Notes under the pieces: model-generated | Seen by the model: only the letters and a program-made list of their open reading frames with translations | What the model was told of the DNA's origin: nothing | Database searches by the model: none | Shown here: piece after piece, positions 8,536 through 18,121 of the stretch | Layout of the letters: every line of letters begins with the position of its first letter | Numbering within the stretch: the stretch's first letter is position 1 | Source of the DNA: Acetofilamentum sp. | Lineage (GTDB): Bacteria; Bacteroidota; Bacteroidia; Bacteroidales; JAFGXI01 | Length of the DNA: 64,000 nt | Direction: 5' to 3' | Assembly: GCA_020720565.1 (NCBI GenBank) | Contig: DYOK01000001.1 | Coordinates: forward strand, 1-64,000 | Made by a program: the position numbers and the translations under genes

Positions 8536-9915
8536 ATGTTGAGCCATCGCAATTTTGATTCTACTGATATCTTGTTTAGCCTGGTGTATTTGGTTATCAT
8601 ATTTATTATTGCCAACTTTATCCGAGGTTTTAACATTAAGAAACGCCCCGAATATGCATACCTTTTTAAAGCTATGGGTATCAAGATATTTGGTTCGATG
8701 GCTTTTGCTTTTGTCTATTTGTTTTACTATGGAGATGGCGATACGGTTTATTACTTCGAAGGCGCCTCTACCCTTACCAATTACATATACAAAGACCCTT
8801 TCCAATACATTCGACTGCTTTTTTCCTCTACCGAATTCCCTTACGATTTAAACCATGTGCATAGCGAAATTTTATTTTCCAATTCTGGCGAAGAATGGTT
8901 TATGGTCAAAATTGTTTCCATTCTCAATATTGTAGCTTTTGATAGGTACTTTATCAATTCGATCATTATATCGATGGTTTCACTTTGGGGAAGTTGGCGC
9001 ATGTTTCAGGGTTTTTTAATGTTCGAACCTAAATATAAAAATTTGACTTTTTGGGCTGTATTCGGTGTGCCATCAGTCATATTTTGGGGAAGCGGATTAC
9101 TTAAAGACACCATTACTTTTGCTTTTCTAGGTGTATTTTTCTATCATAGCATGAAAGTATTTTTTAAATACCAATTTAAAGCTAAATCGATTTTTGCCAT
9201 CACCTTTTCGATGTTTATCATTTTTAACATCAAAGCGTATATCATTCTAAGCTTCTTGCCTGTTTTGCTTATTGGTTGGATTGTTTACAATCGAAAATCG
9301 ATAAAAAGTACATTTATAAGGAACATTATCACTCCATTTCTCTTGATAAGTGGCATAGGTGCAGCCGTAGTTATTGTGCCAACTATTGCTCAAAGTAGCG
9401 ACAAATATAAATTCGAGAATTTAGAATCTCGGTTAAAAGGATTTCACTCATGGCACTCATCTTTAGGCGGATCATCGTACGATCTACATGTAACCGATTA
9501 CTCGGTACCATCAATCCTAGCAAAAATTCCGGCCTCATTGAATGTTACGTTTTATCGGCCTTATGTGACCGAAATTCGAAATGCGGTAAGTGCAATAGGA
9601 GCATTGGAAAGTCTATTATTTTTAGTGCTATCAATAATAATTCTGATTCGACTTAGACTAAAACTTTTAGTAATTATATTCGATAGCCCCATTTTGATTA
9701 TTGCTTTGTTCTACTGTATTATTTTTGGCTTTGCTGTTGGATTTACCTCGTATAACTTTGGTGCTTTGGCTCGATACAAAATTCCAACCATGCCTTTTTT
9801 TGCCTATTTAGTTTTGTATTTGTTTAATTATTATCGCATTCACCGATTCGACAAAGCAGAAGAACGTGAACGTTCAATGGAACGCCCAGCAGAAATAAAG
9901 CAAGCAAAAGATTAA
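8536..9915 (+). CDS. Polytopic inner-membrane protein, possibly polysaccharide-related
   Basis: 459 residues with at least eight hydrophobic segments spread over the whole length (for example about 11-28, 48-65, 175-200, 215-240, 250-280 and 340-425) and a charged cytoplasmic tail rich in Glu/Arg. I do not recognise a specific family signature. The size, topology and position after asnB and a GT4 enzyme resemble Wzy/EpsG-like polymerases or flippase-associated proteins, but this is inference from context. The ATG follows repeat copy 5 by 32 bp, and the gene probably belongs to the same transcript as the glycosyltransferase. Confidence 0.7.
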   Translation: MLSHRNFDSTDILFSLVYLVIIFIIANFIRGFNIKKRPEYAYLFKAMGIKIFGSMAFAFVYLFYYGDGDTVYYFEGASTLTNYIYKDPFQYIRLLFSSTEFPYDLNHVHSEILFSNSGEEWFMVKIVSILNIVAFDRYFINSIIISMVSLWGSWRMFQGFLMFEPKYKNLTFWAVFGVPSVIFWGSGLLKDTITFAFLGVFFYHSMKVFFKYQFKAKSIFAITFSMFIIFNIKAYIILSFLPVLLIGWIVYNRKSIKSTFIRNIITPFLLISGIGAAVVIVPTIAQSSDKYKFENLESRLKGFHSWHSSLGGSSYDLHVTDYSVPSILAKIPASLNVTFYRPYVTEIRNAVSAIGALESLLFLVLSIIILIRLRLKLLVIIFDSPILIIALFYCIIFGFAVGFTSYNFGALARYKIPTMPFFAYLVLYLFNYYRIHRFDKAEERERSMERPAEIKQAKD

Positions 9916-9953
9916 AAGTAGAATATAATAAATGTTTTTTATAGGCGAACGGC

Positions 9954-11096
9954 TTAATATTGCAAAGCTTTCAAACTCACAATATACACGTTTTGATAGT
10001 AGAATTTGATAATATCTTTGTACGAAAAGCCCTTTTTGTCCATTTGCATGGCGCCTTCTTGCGATAGTCCGACACCATGACCATAACCCCTCCCATTTAA
10101 TACAATTTGGCCGTCGGCATAGCTGATGGTAAACAAAGTCGATTTTAACTTAAATTGGTTTCGCAGTGCAGTGTATGCTATCGAATCAGAACCAAACACA
10201 TAGTATTTTTTACGTCTTAAACTCGAATCATTAAAATCTGAACCATTGATATTGGGTGAAATTTTAAAGCCGTTTTGCTTTAAATAACTGACCCACGAAC
10301 TCAAAGGAACCGATTTGGTCCAAAGGTAGCTATTACCGCCAATGCTGTATGGGTCTTCGACCGATCGCAAGTACGAACGCGACTGTTGCCAAACATGCTC
10401 CGAAGCTGCGGTATATCCCCCACTATTTGAATAAAAAGAGGCTGTAATTAAACTTAACGAAGAATCGACTATCACCAAGCCTTTGGTCATGCTAGTGGCT
10501 TCGACAATTAAATCGCTAAATTTGGCTCTGCCTTTAAAAGCTTGACAATGTACGTCGTCGCACAGATTAAAACCATCGGCTTCGTGCTTGTGGTAATTCT
10601 CAAGTGCATAGGTTCGGCATAAGATGGCTTGTGTTTTATAGTATTCTTTACCTGCTTTTGAACCGCCCTCGCTCTCGACAACTGCTGCGACATAATGCTC
10701 CAAATCTAATTGGTTGATGATTCGAATTTTGCCAGCAATAACTTCTAAATAAAAATCGTCTTGATATTCACGTGGTTTAAGTTGAGGGTTATCGGCTTTT
10801 AGTCTGATTGTATTAAAAGAACCTTTTCCTAATAGTTCAATCTTTTGATAGCTGCCCAAATCTTTTGTGTCTTCTTTAATTTGGATTTTATCACCAATTT
10901 GGTTTAGATAAATTATTTCGTTTGGGTTAATGGTTTTTACCAATTGGCTATCGCCCCATAACTGATATTGACCAAAAACTGTTGAAATTAGTACTGTTTT
11001 AAGCGCATGTTGATGGAATAGCCCAATTCTAATATCTTGAGCAAATGATACATATGAAAATATCAGAAATAATAATATGATAATGATTCGTTTCAA
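9954..11096 (-). CDS. SpoIID/LytB domain-containing secreted protein
   Basis: 380 residues with a signal peptide (MKRIIIILLFLIFSYVSFAQ). The SpoIID-type domain occupies about 125-375 and shows EHYVAAVVESEGG, the KTQAILCRTYAL segment and the C-terminal GRGYGHGVGLSQEGAM motif that is diagnostic of the family. SpoIID in firmicutes is a lytic transglycosylase acting on denuded glycan strands; Bacteroidota homologues are assumed to act on peptidoglycan in the periplasm. The gene is transcribed toward and ends 38 bp from the convergent membrane-protein gene. It appears monocistronic. Confidence 0.88.
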   Translation of the reverse strand: MKRIIIILLFLIFSYVSFAQDIRIGLFHQHALKTVLISTVFGQYQLWGDSQLVKTINPNEIIYLNQIGDKIQIKEDTKDLGSYQKIELLGKGSFNTIRLKADNPQLKPREYQDDFYLEVIAGKIRIINQLDLEHYVAAVVESEGGSKAGKEYYKTQAILCRTYALENYHKHEADGFNLCDDVHCQAFKGRAKFSDLIVEATSMTKGLVIVDSSLSLITASFYSNSGGYTAASEHVWQQSRSYLRSVEDPYSIGGNSYLWTKSVPLSSWVSYLKQNGFKISPNINGSDFNDSSLRRKKYYVFGSDSIAYTALRNQFKLKSTLFTISYADGQIVLNGRGYGHGVGLSQEGAMQMDKKGFSYKDIIKFYYQNVYIVSLKALQY

Positions 11097-11164
11097 TTTT
11101 ATAAAATATATAGATTTTTAAACAAAAAATTTAAATGTACCTGAGTTGTCGAATTCTTCAAAAA

Positions 11165-11190
11165 TAACTTATCGGGAGTTCTGAAAATTG
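11165..11190 (+). repeat. Short sequence shared with 23716-23742
   Basis: The motif around CGGGAGTTCTGAAAATTG matches CGGGACTTCTGAAAATTG at 23716-23742, with about 23 of 27 bases identical over the longer alignment. It could be the end of a lost insertion sequence. Only two copies were seen. Confidence 0.4.
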
Positions 11191-11302
11191 CTTTTTCATC
11201 GTTGGACTTCAATTTTAAAATCCTCATTTACAATAGTAAACTCCGGTTTTAAATTCTTGTCCGCCTCAAAAAATCTAATTTTTAGAACCCATCTTATGTA
11301 AA

Positions 11303-12361
11303 TTAGCAGTTATCATCATTTGCTTTTTGAATATTATTCAGATTCAATTCATTATTCACTAATCGATCAAAATCACTTTCAAATAATCTGTCCTGTATAA
11401 TTCTGTATTTCTCAAACTCTGTTTCCGCATGCACTTTTGCAATTTCTGCAGACACTTTTCCTGCATCTTGTAATATATTTCTATCAGTGGCTTCAATAAA
11501 TCTATTCAAACGTGTCTCCCAGTCTTCCATTGTCATCGGAATTCCCCTAAGTGCCATATCCTCAGCAATATCAATGTAGGCAGAAACCAATCGTTGTAAT
11601 TGTTGCATCTCATTTTCGTTCAAATAGTTTTTTGCTACACTTACATCAAATTTTTGAATTTTTCCATTTGGTGCATCTTTCCAAATACTTAATCCCATAT
11701 TCTGCTTTTGGTGGTCGGCTCTATTAATTATTACTTCCGCTGCTGTTTGACCGTGTATTGCCCAATGTAACTTATTTTGAACTGTTGCAAAAAAACGTTT
11801 AGTTGCTTGAGCTGTAAAATCATAATCAATAGCTGTGGTATAAATATCGGTTATTTTTTGATAAAATTTGCGTTCGCTTAACCGTATTTCTCTAATACGT
11901 TGCAGTTGTTCTTCAAAGTATTTTTTGCCTAAAATAGAGCCATCGTTTTTAAGTCGCTCATCGTCCATTGCAAAACCCTTGATCGTAAACTCTTGCACAA
12001 TTTGAGTTGCCCACTTTCGGAACATTACCGCTCGCTCACTGTTAACTTTGTAGCCTATTGCAATTATTGCCGATAAATTATAGTGCTTTGTTTTGTAGCT
12101 TTTAGCATCATTGGCAGTTATTCGAAAATTTCGAATAACTGAACTTTCACTTAGCTCACTATCCAAAAATATTTTTTTTAAATGATAATTAATGGTATGA
12201 GTTTCTACATTGTATAACTCCCCCATCATTTTTTGAGTTAACCAAATATTTTCATCTGCATAAATTGCATCTATTCCACCATCACCTGTCGAAGCAATAA
12301 AAGTTAAATATTCGGCAGATGAAGATCGAATTACTGCTTTATTTTTATTTTTTTCTGCCAT
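11303..12361 (-). CDS. RhuM family protein
   Basis: 352 residues matching the RhuM (virulence RhuM) family: a KilA-N/Bro-like N-terminal region with IWLTQKMMGELYNVE and TINYHLKKIF (about 38-68), then SVIRNFRITANDAKSYKTKHYN, IIAIGYKVNSERAVMFRKWA and IVQEFTIKGFAMDDERL (about 80-145). The C-terminal part includes HWAIHGQTAAEVI, which is also conserved in the family. Function is unknown. Homologues are typically sporadic accessory genes near mobile DNA or restriction loci. Here it sits alone between a SpoIID protein and lpxB, with a possible gene remnant just downstream, which supports acquisition by transfer. Confidence 0.85.
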   Translation of the reverse strand: MAEKNKNKAVIRSSSAEYLTFIASTGDGGIDAIYADENIWLTQKMMGELYNVETHTINYHLKKIFLDSELSESSVIRNFRITANDAKSYKTKHYNLSAIIAIGYKVNSERAVMFRKWATQIVQEFTIKGFAMDDERLKNDGSILGKKYFEEQLQRIREIRLSERKFYQKITDIYTTAIDYDFTAQATKRFFATVQNKLHWAIHGQTAAEVIINRADHQKQNMGLSIWKDAPNGKIQKFDVSVAKNYLNENEMQQLQRLVSAYIDIAEDMALRGIPMTMEDWETRLNRFIEATDRNILQDAGKVSAEIAKVHAETEFEKYRIIQDRLFESDFDRLVNNELNLNNIQKANDDNC

Positions 12362-12505
12362 TTAGTGATTAATATATGATCCAAGACTCCAATTTTTCGT
12401 TTTGATAAAGTTTTGCTTATTATGTGTCAATATATAGTTTGACTTGTTAAATTTTACCCTTTACAGCAACATTAACTGGTTTTCAATTTTATTGTTTGAT
12501 ATCCT

Positions 12506-13627
12506 CTAATTTAAATTTTGAGTCATATGCTCAGCAATTCTTTTCGAAGCTCCGGAACCACCTAGGGCATTCTCCAACACATTATAATCGTTTAAGATGT
12601 CATTTCGAGTCTGCCCATCTATTATCTTTTTAAATTCTCGCACAAGATTTTCGACTGTCAAATCGTCCTGTATCAATTCAGTGACAGACTTTTTATCTAA
12701 AATTAAGTTAACCAATGAAATGTACTTAACGTCAACAATCAGTTTAGCAATTTTGAACGATAGTGCATCGCCTTTATAGCAAACTACTTGAGGTATTTTA
12801 AATAAAGCCGTTTCAAGTGTGGCCGTTCCCGATGTGACAATAGCAGAATGCGAATGCGAAAGCAAATCGTATGTTTTATTAACAACCAGTTTTACGTTTT
12901 TATTCGCAATTATAGGTTCAAAGATAGATAAGTCTAAAGCCGGTGCCACAGATACAACGAATTGGAATTGAGGAAATTGCTCGACTAAGGCTAGCATAAT
13001 TGGCAGTTTTACATTCACTTCTTTAACTCTACTTCCTGGTAAAACGGCCACGATGGGGCGATTATCTAATGAATGGCTGGTTTTAAATTCTTCTAATGTA
13101 GGACGTTTGTTGGTCGAATAGAGACTCATGGCATCGAGCAAAGGATGTCCAAAATAAGCCACCTCGTATTGATGTTTCTGATAAAACGGTTTTTCGAAAG
13201 GCAGAATCACGTACATTTGATCGACATATTTTTTGATAGTTTTAACTCGTGATTCTTTCCAAGCCCATACAGTTGGCGAAATATAATACAATACTTTTAT
13301 GTTATTTTGATGTATAAACTTCGCCATTCTTAAATTAAATCCGGGATAGTCAATCAAAATAACAGCATCGGGCTTAAAATCGAGGATGTCTTTTTTGCAC
13401 TGCTTAAAGTTTTTAAAAATCGTAAAAATATTTTTTAGAACTTCAACAAACCCCATAAATGCGAGTTCTTTAATGTGTTTTTTAGGTGCTTTGCCAATCT
13501 GTTCAGTCATGGCATCACCGCCCCAAAAACTAAATTGAGCATGTGAGTCGATTCTTTTGATTTCCCGAACCAAATTGGCACCATGTAAATCGCCTGAGGC
13601 CTCCCCTGCTATAATAAAATATTTCAT
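12506..13627 (-). CDS. lpxB: Lipid-A-disaccharide synthase
   Basis: 373-residue GT19 enzyme that condenses UDP-2,3-diacylglucosamine with lipid X at the inner membrane to form the lipid A disaccharide. Seen: MKYFIIAGEASGDLHGANL at the N-terminus, DAVILIDYPGFNLRMAKF near 90-108, YYISPTVWAWKESR near 115-130, LPGSRVKEV near 190 and SGTATLETALF near 255-265. The start used places the FIIAGEASGD strand at the N-terminus as in known LpxB. It lies downstream of surE and a small membrane protein, an arrangement that recurs in Bacteroidota. Confidence 0.95.
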   Translation of the reverse strand: MKYFIIAGEASGDLHGANLVREIKRIDSHAQFSFWGGDAMTEQIGKAPKKHIKELAFMGFVEVLKNIFTIFKNFKQCKKDILDFKPDAVILIDYPGFNLRMAKFIHQNNIKVLYYISPTVWAWKESRVKTIKKYVDQMYVILPFEKPFYQKHQYEVAYFGHPLLDAMSLYSTNKRPTLEEFKTSHSLDNRPIVAVLPGSRVKEVNVKLPIMLALVEQFPQFQFVVSVAPALDLSIFEPIIANKNVKLVVNKTYDLLSHSHSAIVTSGTATLETALFKIPQVVCYKGDALSFKIAKLIVDVKYISLVNLILDKKSVTELIQDDLTVENLVREFKKIIDGQTRNDILNDYNVLENALGGSGASKRIAEHMTQNLN

Positions 13628-13679
13628 CTGTCTATTTTTTACAATTTGCAATTTGCTGAGTTGATTATTTGTTTAGTTG

Positions 13680-13711
13680 TTAATGTGTTGATGCGTTAAT
13701 GTGGCAATGTG
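13680..13711 (+). repeat. Four imperfect 8-bp tandem units
   Basis: TTAATGTG, TTGATGCG, TTAATGTG and GCAATGTG follow each other without spacing between lpxB and repeat copy 6. No function is apparent. Confidence 0.55.
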
Positions 13712-13732
13712 CAAATACAGCATTCAAAATTC

Positions 13733-13853
13733 ATAATACTTTGGCTATCAATTGTTGATTGACGAATTGAAAAATTAAAATAATTTAATATTAACTTGCT
13801 CAAAAACCTGATAATCTTTTGGTTACAAACTAAAAAAAAGGCAGAAGACCTTA
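13733..13853 (-). repeat. Dispersed intergenic repeat, copy 6
   Basis: The end reads GGCAGAAGACCTTA. On the minus strand this is TAAGGTCTTCTGCC, whose TAA is the stop codon of the membrane protein upstream. The tail is diverged, but ACTTTG and CCTGATAATCTTTTGGTTAC can be aligned. Confidence 0.7.
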
Positions 13854-14156
13854 AAAGACAAATTTAAGGCCAAAAACCACAACAACCAGAATAACGGTCG
13901 ATATCATAACTCCTTGAACTGTATAATAGTACTTTTTCCATATAAAAAGGAAAAACAAACCTAAATTGGGTATTGCACTTAAACTAAATAGCGACGAAAG
14001 GCGACCAATTTCGTGTAATTGCCTCAAAAATTGAATCAAACTGAGATGTCGATTGGCTTCTGCACTTACAAAAATAAGCGTCAATAAGGGTATAAATACC
14101 CCAAGGGACAAGCCTAACCAGCGATTATTGAGTACCGATTTGGGTTTATTATCGTT
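13851..14156 (-). CDS. Small membrane protein downstream of surE
   Basis: About 101 residues if translation starts at a TTG (14154-14156) overlapping the surE stop by 8 bp. A start further upstream would read through the surE coding region in another frame and gives an improbable N-terminus. Three hydrophobic segments are visible: LGLSLGVFIPLLTLIFV, LFSLSAIPNLGLFFLFIW and VMISTVILVVVVFGLKFVF at the C-terminus. Its place between surE and lpxB suggests an envelope role, but I recognise no family. Its TAA stop is the terminal TAA of repeat copy 6. Confidence 0.75.
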   Translation of the reverse strand, partial: NDNKPKSVLNNRWLGLSLGVFIPLLTLIFVSAEANRHLSLIQFLRQLHEIGRLSSLFSLSAIPNLGLFFLFIWKKYYYTVQGVMISTVILVVVVFGLKFVF

Positions 14157-14931
14157 TTCCAATCCAATTCCAATTTTTAATTTGTTCAATATCCTGATGG
14201 GCTGTACCGTCAATCTGATTTGGAACAACCGCTATATAATTCCGTTCAAGTGCCCATTCGTCGGTGTCTTCGGCTTGCGGTTCAAAATTGTTAAATGCAC
14301 CTGTTAACCAATAATAGGTACCACCATGAGGATCGGTTCGCTTTTCGTATTCTTCTTTCCAAACACCCTTAGTCTGTCGGCAAACTTTTATTCCTTTTAT
14401 TTCTGATAAACCAACATCAGGAAAGTTAATATTCAAATAAGTCTGATCGTTCAGTCCATTGGTTAACACTTCCTTAATCATTTGTGGCAAAAAATGGGAT
14501 ACCACAGAAAAATCGGCATCTTTATCGTGATTCAGCAACGAGAAGCCTACCGATGGGATGCCGTTTAAACAGCCTTCGCGTGCTGCTCCTAATGTTCCAG
14601 AGTAGATTACACTTATCGAGGCATTAGAACCATGATTAACGCCTGATAATACCAATGCTGGGCGTTCTTTAAGAATCTGATTCATGGCCAATTTAACCGC
14701 ATCAACAGGCGTTCCGTTGATTGAATAAATGGTTAATTCTTCTGATTTTTGGTGTAAAGTTAACCGCAGAGGATTTTTTATGGTTATAGCATGCGACATA
14801 CCTGATTCCCCTCTATCGGGTGCAACCACCACGATACGTCCAAAAGGCCTTGCGGCTTCTATTAAATGAGCTAATCCCTTGGCTTGATATCCATCGTCAT
14901 TCGAGATTAGAATTAATGGCTTTTTAGTCAT
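14149..14931 (-). CDS. surE: 5'/3'-nucleotidase SurE
   Basis: 260-residue metal-dependent phosphatase of nucleoside 5'- and 3'-monophosphates. The N-terminal metal site motif LILISNDDGYQAKGL is intact, followed by VVVAPDRGESGMSHAIT and SGVNHGSNASISVIYSGTLGAAREG near 95-120, all signature SurE segments. Length is usual. The 3' end overlaps the start of the small membrane protein by 8 bp, which implies translational coupling in a surE-membrane protein-lpxB transcript. Confidence 0.96.
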   Translation of the reverse strand: MTKKPLILISNDDGYQAKGLAHLIEAARPFGRIVVVAPDRGESGMSHAITIKNPLRLTLHQKSEELTIYSINGTPVDAVKLAMNQILKERPALVLSGVNHGSNASISVIYSGTLGAAREGCLNGIPSVGFSLLNHDKDADFSVVSHFLPQMIKEVLTNGLNDQTYLNINFPDVGLSEIKGIKVCRQTKGVWKEEYEKRTDPHGGTYYWLTGAFNNFEPQAEDTDEWALERNYIAVVPNQIDGTAHQDIEQIKNWNWIGKR

Positions 14932-15204
14932 ATTTTTTCTTTTGTCATCTAAAAGGCAAATCTACATTAAGTCTTTGCTTTATCAAACACATTACGTTGA
15001 AGTATTAAAGCTTTTTTCAACAAAGCAAAAAATAACGATTGCACGAGTTTTAAGGCCTTCAATTTATTGGTTGTTTCTGTAACTTTCAAAATGTCAGATT
15101 TTTAGCTAAAACAATACAATATTAAAGTATACATACTACCTAAATATTTTTCTACACTTGAATATTAATCACTATATTTATTCCATCTTTTGATTTTTGA
15201 AAAT

Positions 15205-15561
15205 ATGAATATCGAAAATTTCAGACAATATTGTATCGATTTGAAAGGCACTACTGAAAGTTTTCCGTTCGATCAAACGACTTTAGTCTTTAAAGTAATG
15301 GATAAAATGTATGCATTGCTCGATTTAGAAGATAAAAAAGCCAATTTAAAAGTTTTGCCAGACAACATTTTCGATTTAATCGATAGAAATGCCTTTGTTT
15401 TCCCTGGATATCACATGAATAAAAAGCATTGGATTACTGTTGATATCGAACAAGCACCAAATGTTGAATTTATTAATCAACTGATTTACAATTCATATAA
15501 ACTGGTCGTTAGCAGATTGCCAAAGAAAAAACAAATTGAATTAGCACAGCCATTCGATTAA
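15205..15561 (+). CDS. MmcQ/YjbR family protein
   Basis: 118 residues. The start at ATG 15205 gives MNIENFRQYCIDLKGTTESFPFD, the usual N-terminus of the family; an upstream TTG would add five residues. Further family features are VFKVMDKMYALLDLE and HWITVDIEQAPN. MmcQ/YjbR proteins have a double-wing DNA-binding-like fold, but no precise role is established. The gene is isolated, reading toward the sensor kinase gene on the other strand. Confidence 0.85.
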   Translation: MNIENFRQYCIDLKGTTESFPFDQTTLVFKVMDKMYALLDLEDKKANLKVLPDNIFDLIDRNAFVFPGYHMNKKHWITVDIEQAPNVEFINQLIYNSYKLVVSRLPKKKQIELAQPFD

Positions 15562-15629
15562 TTGAAACGATTATATAAAGAATCGAACCTTTGATATTTA
15601 AACAGAGTATTCCTCTATTTTAAACAAAT

Positions 15630-18113
15630 CTATATTTCTTTTGATAAGAATTTATTCATTTTATAAAACAAAATGTCTTTTTTGATGGGCTTTGTGATAA
15701 AATCATCACAGCCAGCCTCAATTGCACGTCTTTTTTCGTCGGACATGGCATAAGCCGTTTGGGCAATAATTGGTAATTTTGAATATCTCGATTTAATTTC
15801 TTCTGCGGCAGTGTATCCGTCCATTTCTGGCATTTTTAAATCGAGTAGTATCAAATTCGGAATCTCTTTTTGCACGGCTTTTATCAACTCTTTTCCATTT
15901 TTTAACCATACCAAACGCACTTCGGTTTTTTTAAGATAGGCTTCGATCAGTAAATAATTCGATTGCTCATCTTCTGCAACATAGACCAATTGGTCTTTCC
16001 ATTTGCATTCTAATTGTTGATGGGGTTTAATAAATGATTTGGTATCGCCAATTTCTTTAACAATTAAACTTGGCAAACTAACAATAAATTCGGTGCCGAC
16101 ACTTCGATGCGAGTTAACCAGTATATCACCACCCAATAAATTACTTAGATGTTTGCTAATGGCTAAACCCAAACCAGCACCACGAAATGGGCGTGTCGAG
16201 CTTTCGTCGACTTGTCTAAAGCGGTCGAAAATAATATCCTGTTTCTCTTTGGGGATTCCTATTCCAGAATCTTTAACGTGAAAAATTATTTTGTTATCGA
16301 GTAACTCGTACCAAACCTCAATCGAGCCATTGGGTGTGAATTTTATCGAATTGTTAATTAAGTTATTTAGAATTTGTTTCAATCGGCTCCTATCCGATTT
16401 AATATTGACAGGTAATTTGCTGTATGCAAATCGCATCTGAACGTTGGTTTGTTCGTTTAGGATGTTGTAATATTCTATTTCGAGCTCTTCGAATACTTCG
16501 TTTATATTAAATACCTCTTGCCTAATTTCCAGTTGGTTCGATTCAATTTTCGAAATATCGATAATATCATCGATTAGTTTAATTAAAACATCGCCCGAGT
16601 TTTGAATCAGTGAAGAATATTTTGTTCTTAGTTCTTGATCTAAATCTTCGTTGAGCACCAAATTTGAAAAACCGATTATCGCATTCATAGGTGTCCTAAT
16701 TTCGTGCGACATATTCGATAAAAAAGCTGATTTTAGCCGATCGGATTCAATCGCATTTTCTTTGGCTTGTATCAACTCTTTTTCGTACGAGATTCGTTCC
16801 AAGATAATGGCGGCTTGAGCAATAAAAATTTCGACAAACTCGTTTTCGACTAGAAAATTCTCGTTAGGTGTTAAGATTGCAATTCCACCTAATATTTTGT
16901 TTTCGACAATTAGTTTTCCTGTATAAATTTTTTTAACACCAAGAAACGTTTTTAACAAAACCATTTTAGCTTTAGAAATGGTTTTAAAAAAACTACTAGT
17001 CGTCAATAAATCTTCAATATCAACAAAAAAATGATTGCTAGGTATTTGGTAATCAATTACATCAATCTCTAACTTACTGATATCAAATTTTAAAAACTCT
17101 GACAATTGAGCCATTTTTGAACCCTCAATATGATTGATTTTTACCCTGTGTGTCTCTGGTATATAATCGCCAATAATGATAACAGATTTAGGATTAAAGG
17201 CATAAAGGGTTCTGGCAATATACTTATATAGTGAGTTTTTGTCTTTATATTGGTTGAGTTGAAATACCGACAACGCTAGTAATTCTTTCTGTTTTCGATT
17301 TTCTGTATCGATTTTATATCGTTTGATGGACTCTGTTTTGTCTTGAAAAATACATTGAAAGTAGCTATCGCCTTGCTTTATAAATTTTGTAACCGAGATA
17401 GAAACATTACGTTCTTCTGAGTTTCGAACAAATAAAATTGTGTTAAAACTTTTATCGTTGTTATCGCTTGAAGCGTTAAGAAGATAAGTTTTAAAGGCAG
17501 GGCCATCTTCACCAATAAAATCAGAAATTCTCTTGGAAATAAGGTCTGATTGCTTCAAATTGAACAGCTCTTCAGCTTTTGTATTTCCTTGATGAATTAC
17601 GCCTTCTTCAGTATGGAGAATTAAAGTTGTTAAAGGTGATAATTGGAAAAGGAGGCTATACCGCTCTTCAAGTTCGTGTTGTTTTGATACATCGAACAAA
17701 ATTCCCCTTATGGCATAAGGAAGATCATTACGATAAACAATACTGGTACTTGAAATGACAGGCACTCTATTGCCATCTTTCGACTTTGCCCAATAGGTTT
17801 GCCGTTCGTATGGTTCGTTTCGGAGTATTCGGTCAATATTAACTAAGATTTTTGGGTAATCTTCGGGGAAGATATCTTGTAGACTAAAGTCTTCGGTAAA
17901 CTCTTTATATGAATAACCATATTTAGCCAAGCCATTAGCATTGATATAATTAACTTTACCGTCTAAATTGAGTTCAAAAACTAATTCAGGTATTAAATCG
18001 AGCATTTCTTTGTGCCGAGAAATATCGACGAGATTTAAAGCACTTTTTAATCGCGCATTCTCCGCCTCGTATAATGCTAACTTGTTTAATAAATCTTGGT
18101 TAGTTTGGCTCAT
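15630..18113 (-). CDS. Hybrid sensor histidine kinase/response regulator with PAS and GAF domains
   Basis: 827 residues, apparently cytoplasmic (no signal peptide or clear transmembrane segment). Order: short coiled coil (1-30), PAS (about 35-150), second PAS (about 155-275), GAF-like region (about 290-455), HisKA (about 465-530) with the phospho-acceptor in SNMSHEIRTPMNAIIGFS, HATPase (about 575-690) with NNLINNSIKFTP, DSGIGIP and GAGLGLAISKHL, and a receiver domain (about 705-825) with phospho-acceptor Asp in LILLDLKMPEMDGY and the Lys of FITKPIKK. It probably senses a cytoplasmic signal and passes phosphate within itself; the output partner is not adjacent. ftsY is 8 bp upstream on the same strand, perhaps incidental. 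Confidence 0.93.
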   Translation of the reverse strand: MSQTNQDLLNKLALYEAENARLKSALNLVDISRHKEMLDLIPELVFELNLDGKVNYINANGLAKYGYSYKEFTEDFSLQDIFPEDYPKILVNIDRILRNEPYERQTYWAKSKDGNRVPVISSTSIVYRNDLPYAIRGILFDVSKQHELEERYSLLFQLSPLTTLILHTEEGVIHQGNTKAEELFNLKQSDLISKRISDFIGEDGPAFKTYLLNASSDNNDKSFNTILFVRNSEERNVSISVTKFIKQGDSYFQCIFQDKTESIKRYKIDTENRKQKELLALSVFQLNQYKDKNSLYKYIARTLYAFNPKSVIIIGDYIPETHRVKINHIEGSKMAQLSEFLKFDISKLEIDVIDYQIPSNHFFVDIEDLLTTSSFFKTISKAKMVLLKTFLGVKKIYTGKLIVENKILGGIAILTPNENFLVENEFVEIFIAQAAIILERISYEKELIQAKENAIESDRLKSAFLSNMSHEIRTPMNAIIGFSNLVLNEDLDQELRTKYSSLIQNSGDVLIKLIDDIIDISKIESNQLEIRQEVFNINEVFEELEIEYYNILNEQTNVQMRFAYSKLPVNIKSDRSRLKQILNNLINNSIKFTPNGSIEVWYELLDNKIIFHVKDSGIGIPKEKQDIIFDRFRQVDESSTRPFRGAGLGLAISKHLSNLLGGDILVNSHRSVGTEFIVSLPSLIVKEIGDTKSFIKPHQQLECKWKDQLVYVAEDEQSNYLLIEAYLKKTEVRLVWLKNGKELIKAVQKEIPNLILLDLKMPEMDGYTAAEEIKSRYSKLPIIAQTAYAMSDEKRRAIEAGCDDFITKPIKKDILFYKMNKFLSKEI

Positions 18114-18121
18114 AATTTAAG

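Noticed and set aside
8449..8805. Open reading frame of 118 codons on the minus strand
   Set aside because: It lies antisense to the clear membrane protein gene at 8536-9915 and repeat copy 5 and shows no domain or signal.
12362..12505. Promoter or hidden gene between lpxB and rhuM
   Set aside because: No -7 box of the TAnnTTTG form and no ORF with coding character was found in either strand.
14053..14307. Plus-strand ORF over the surE 3' end
   Set aside because: It is antisense to two supported overlapping genes and has no recognisable features.
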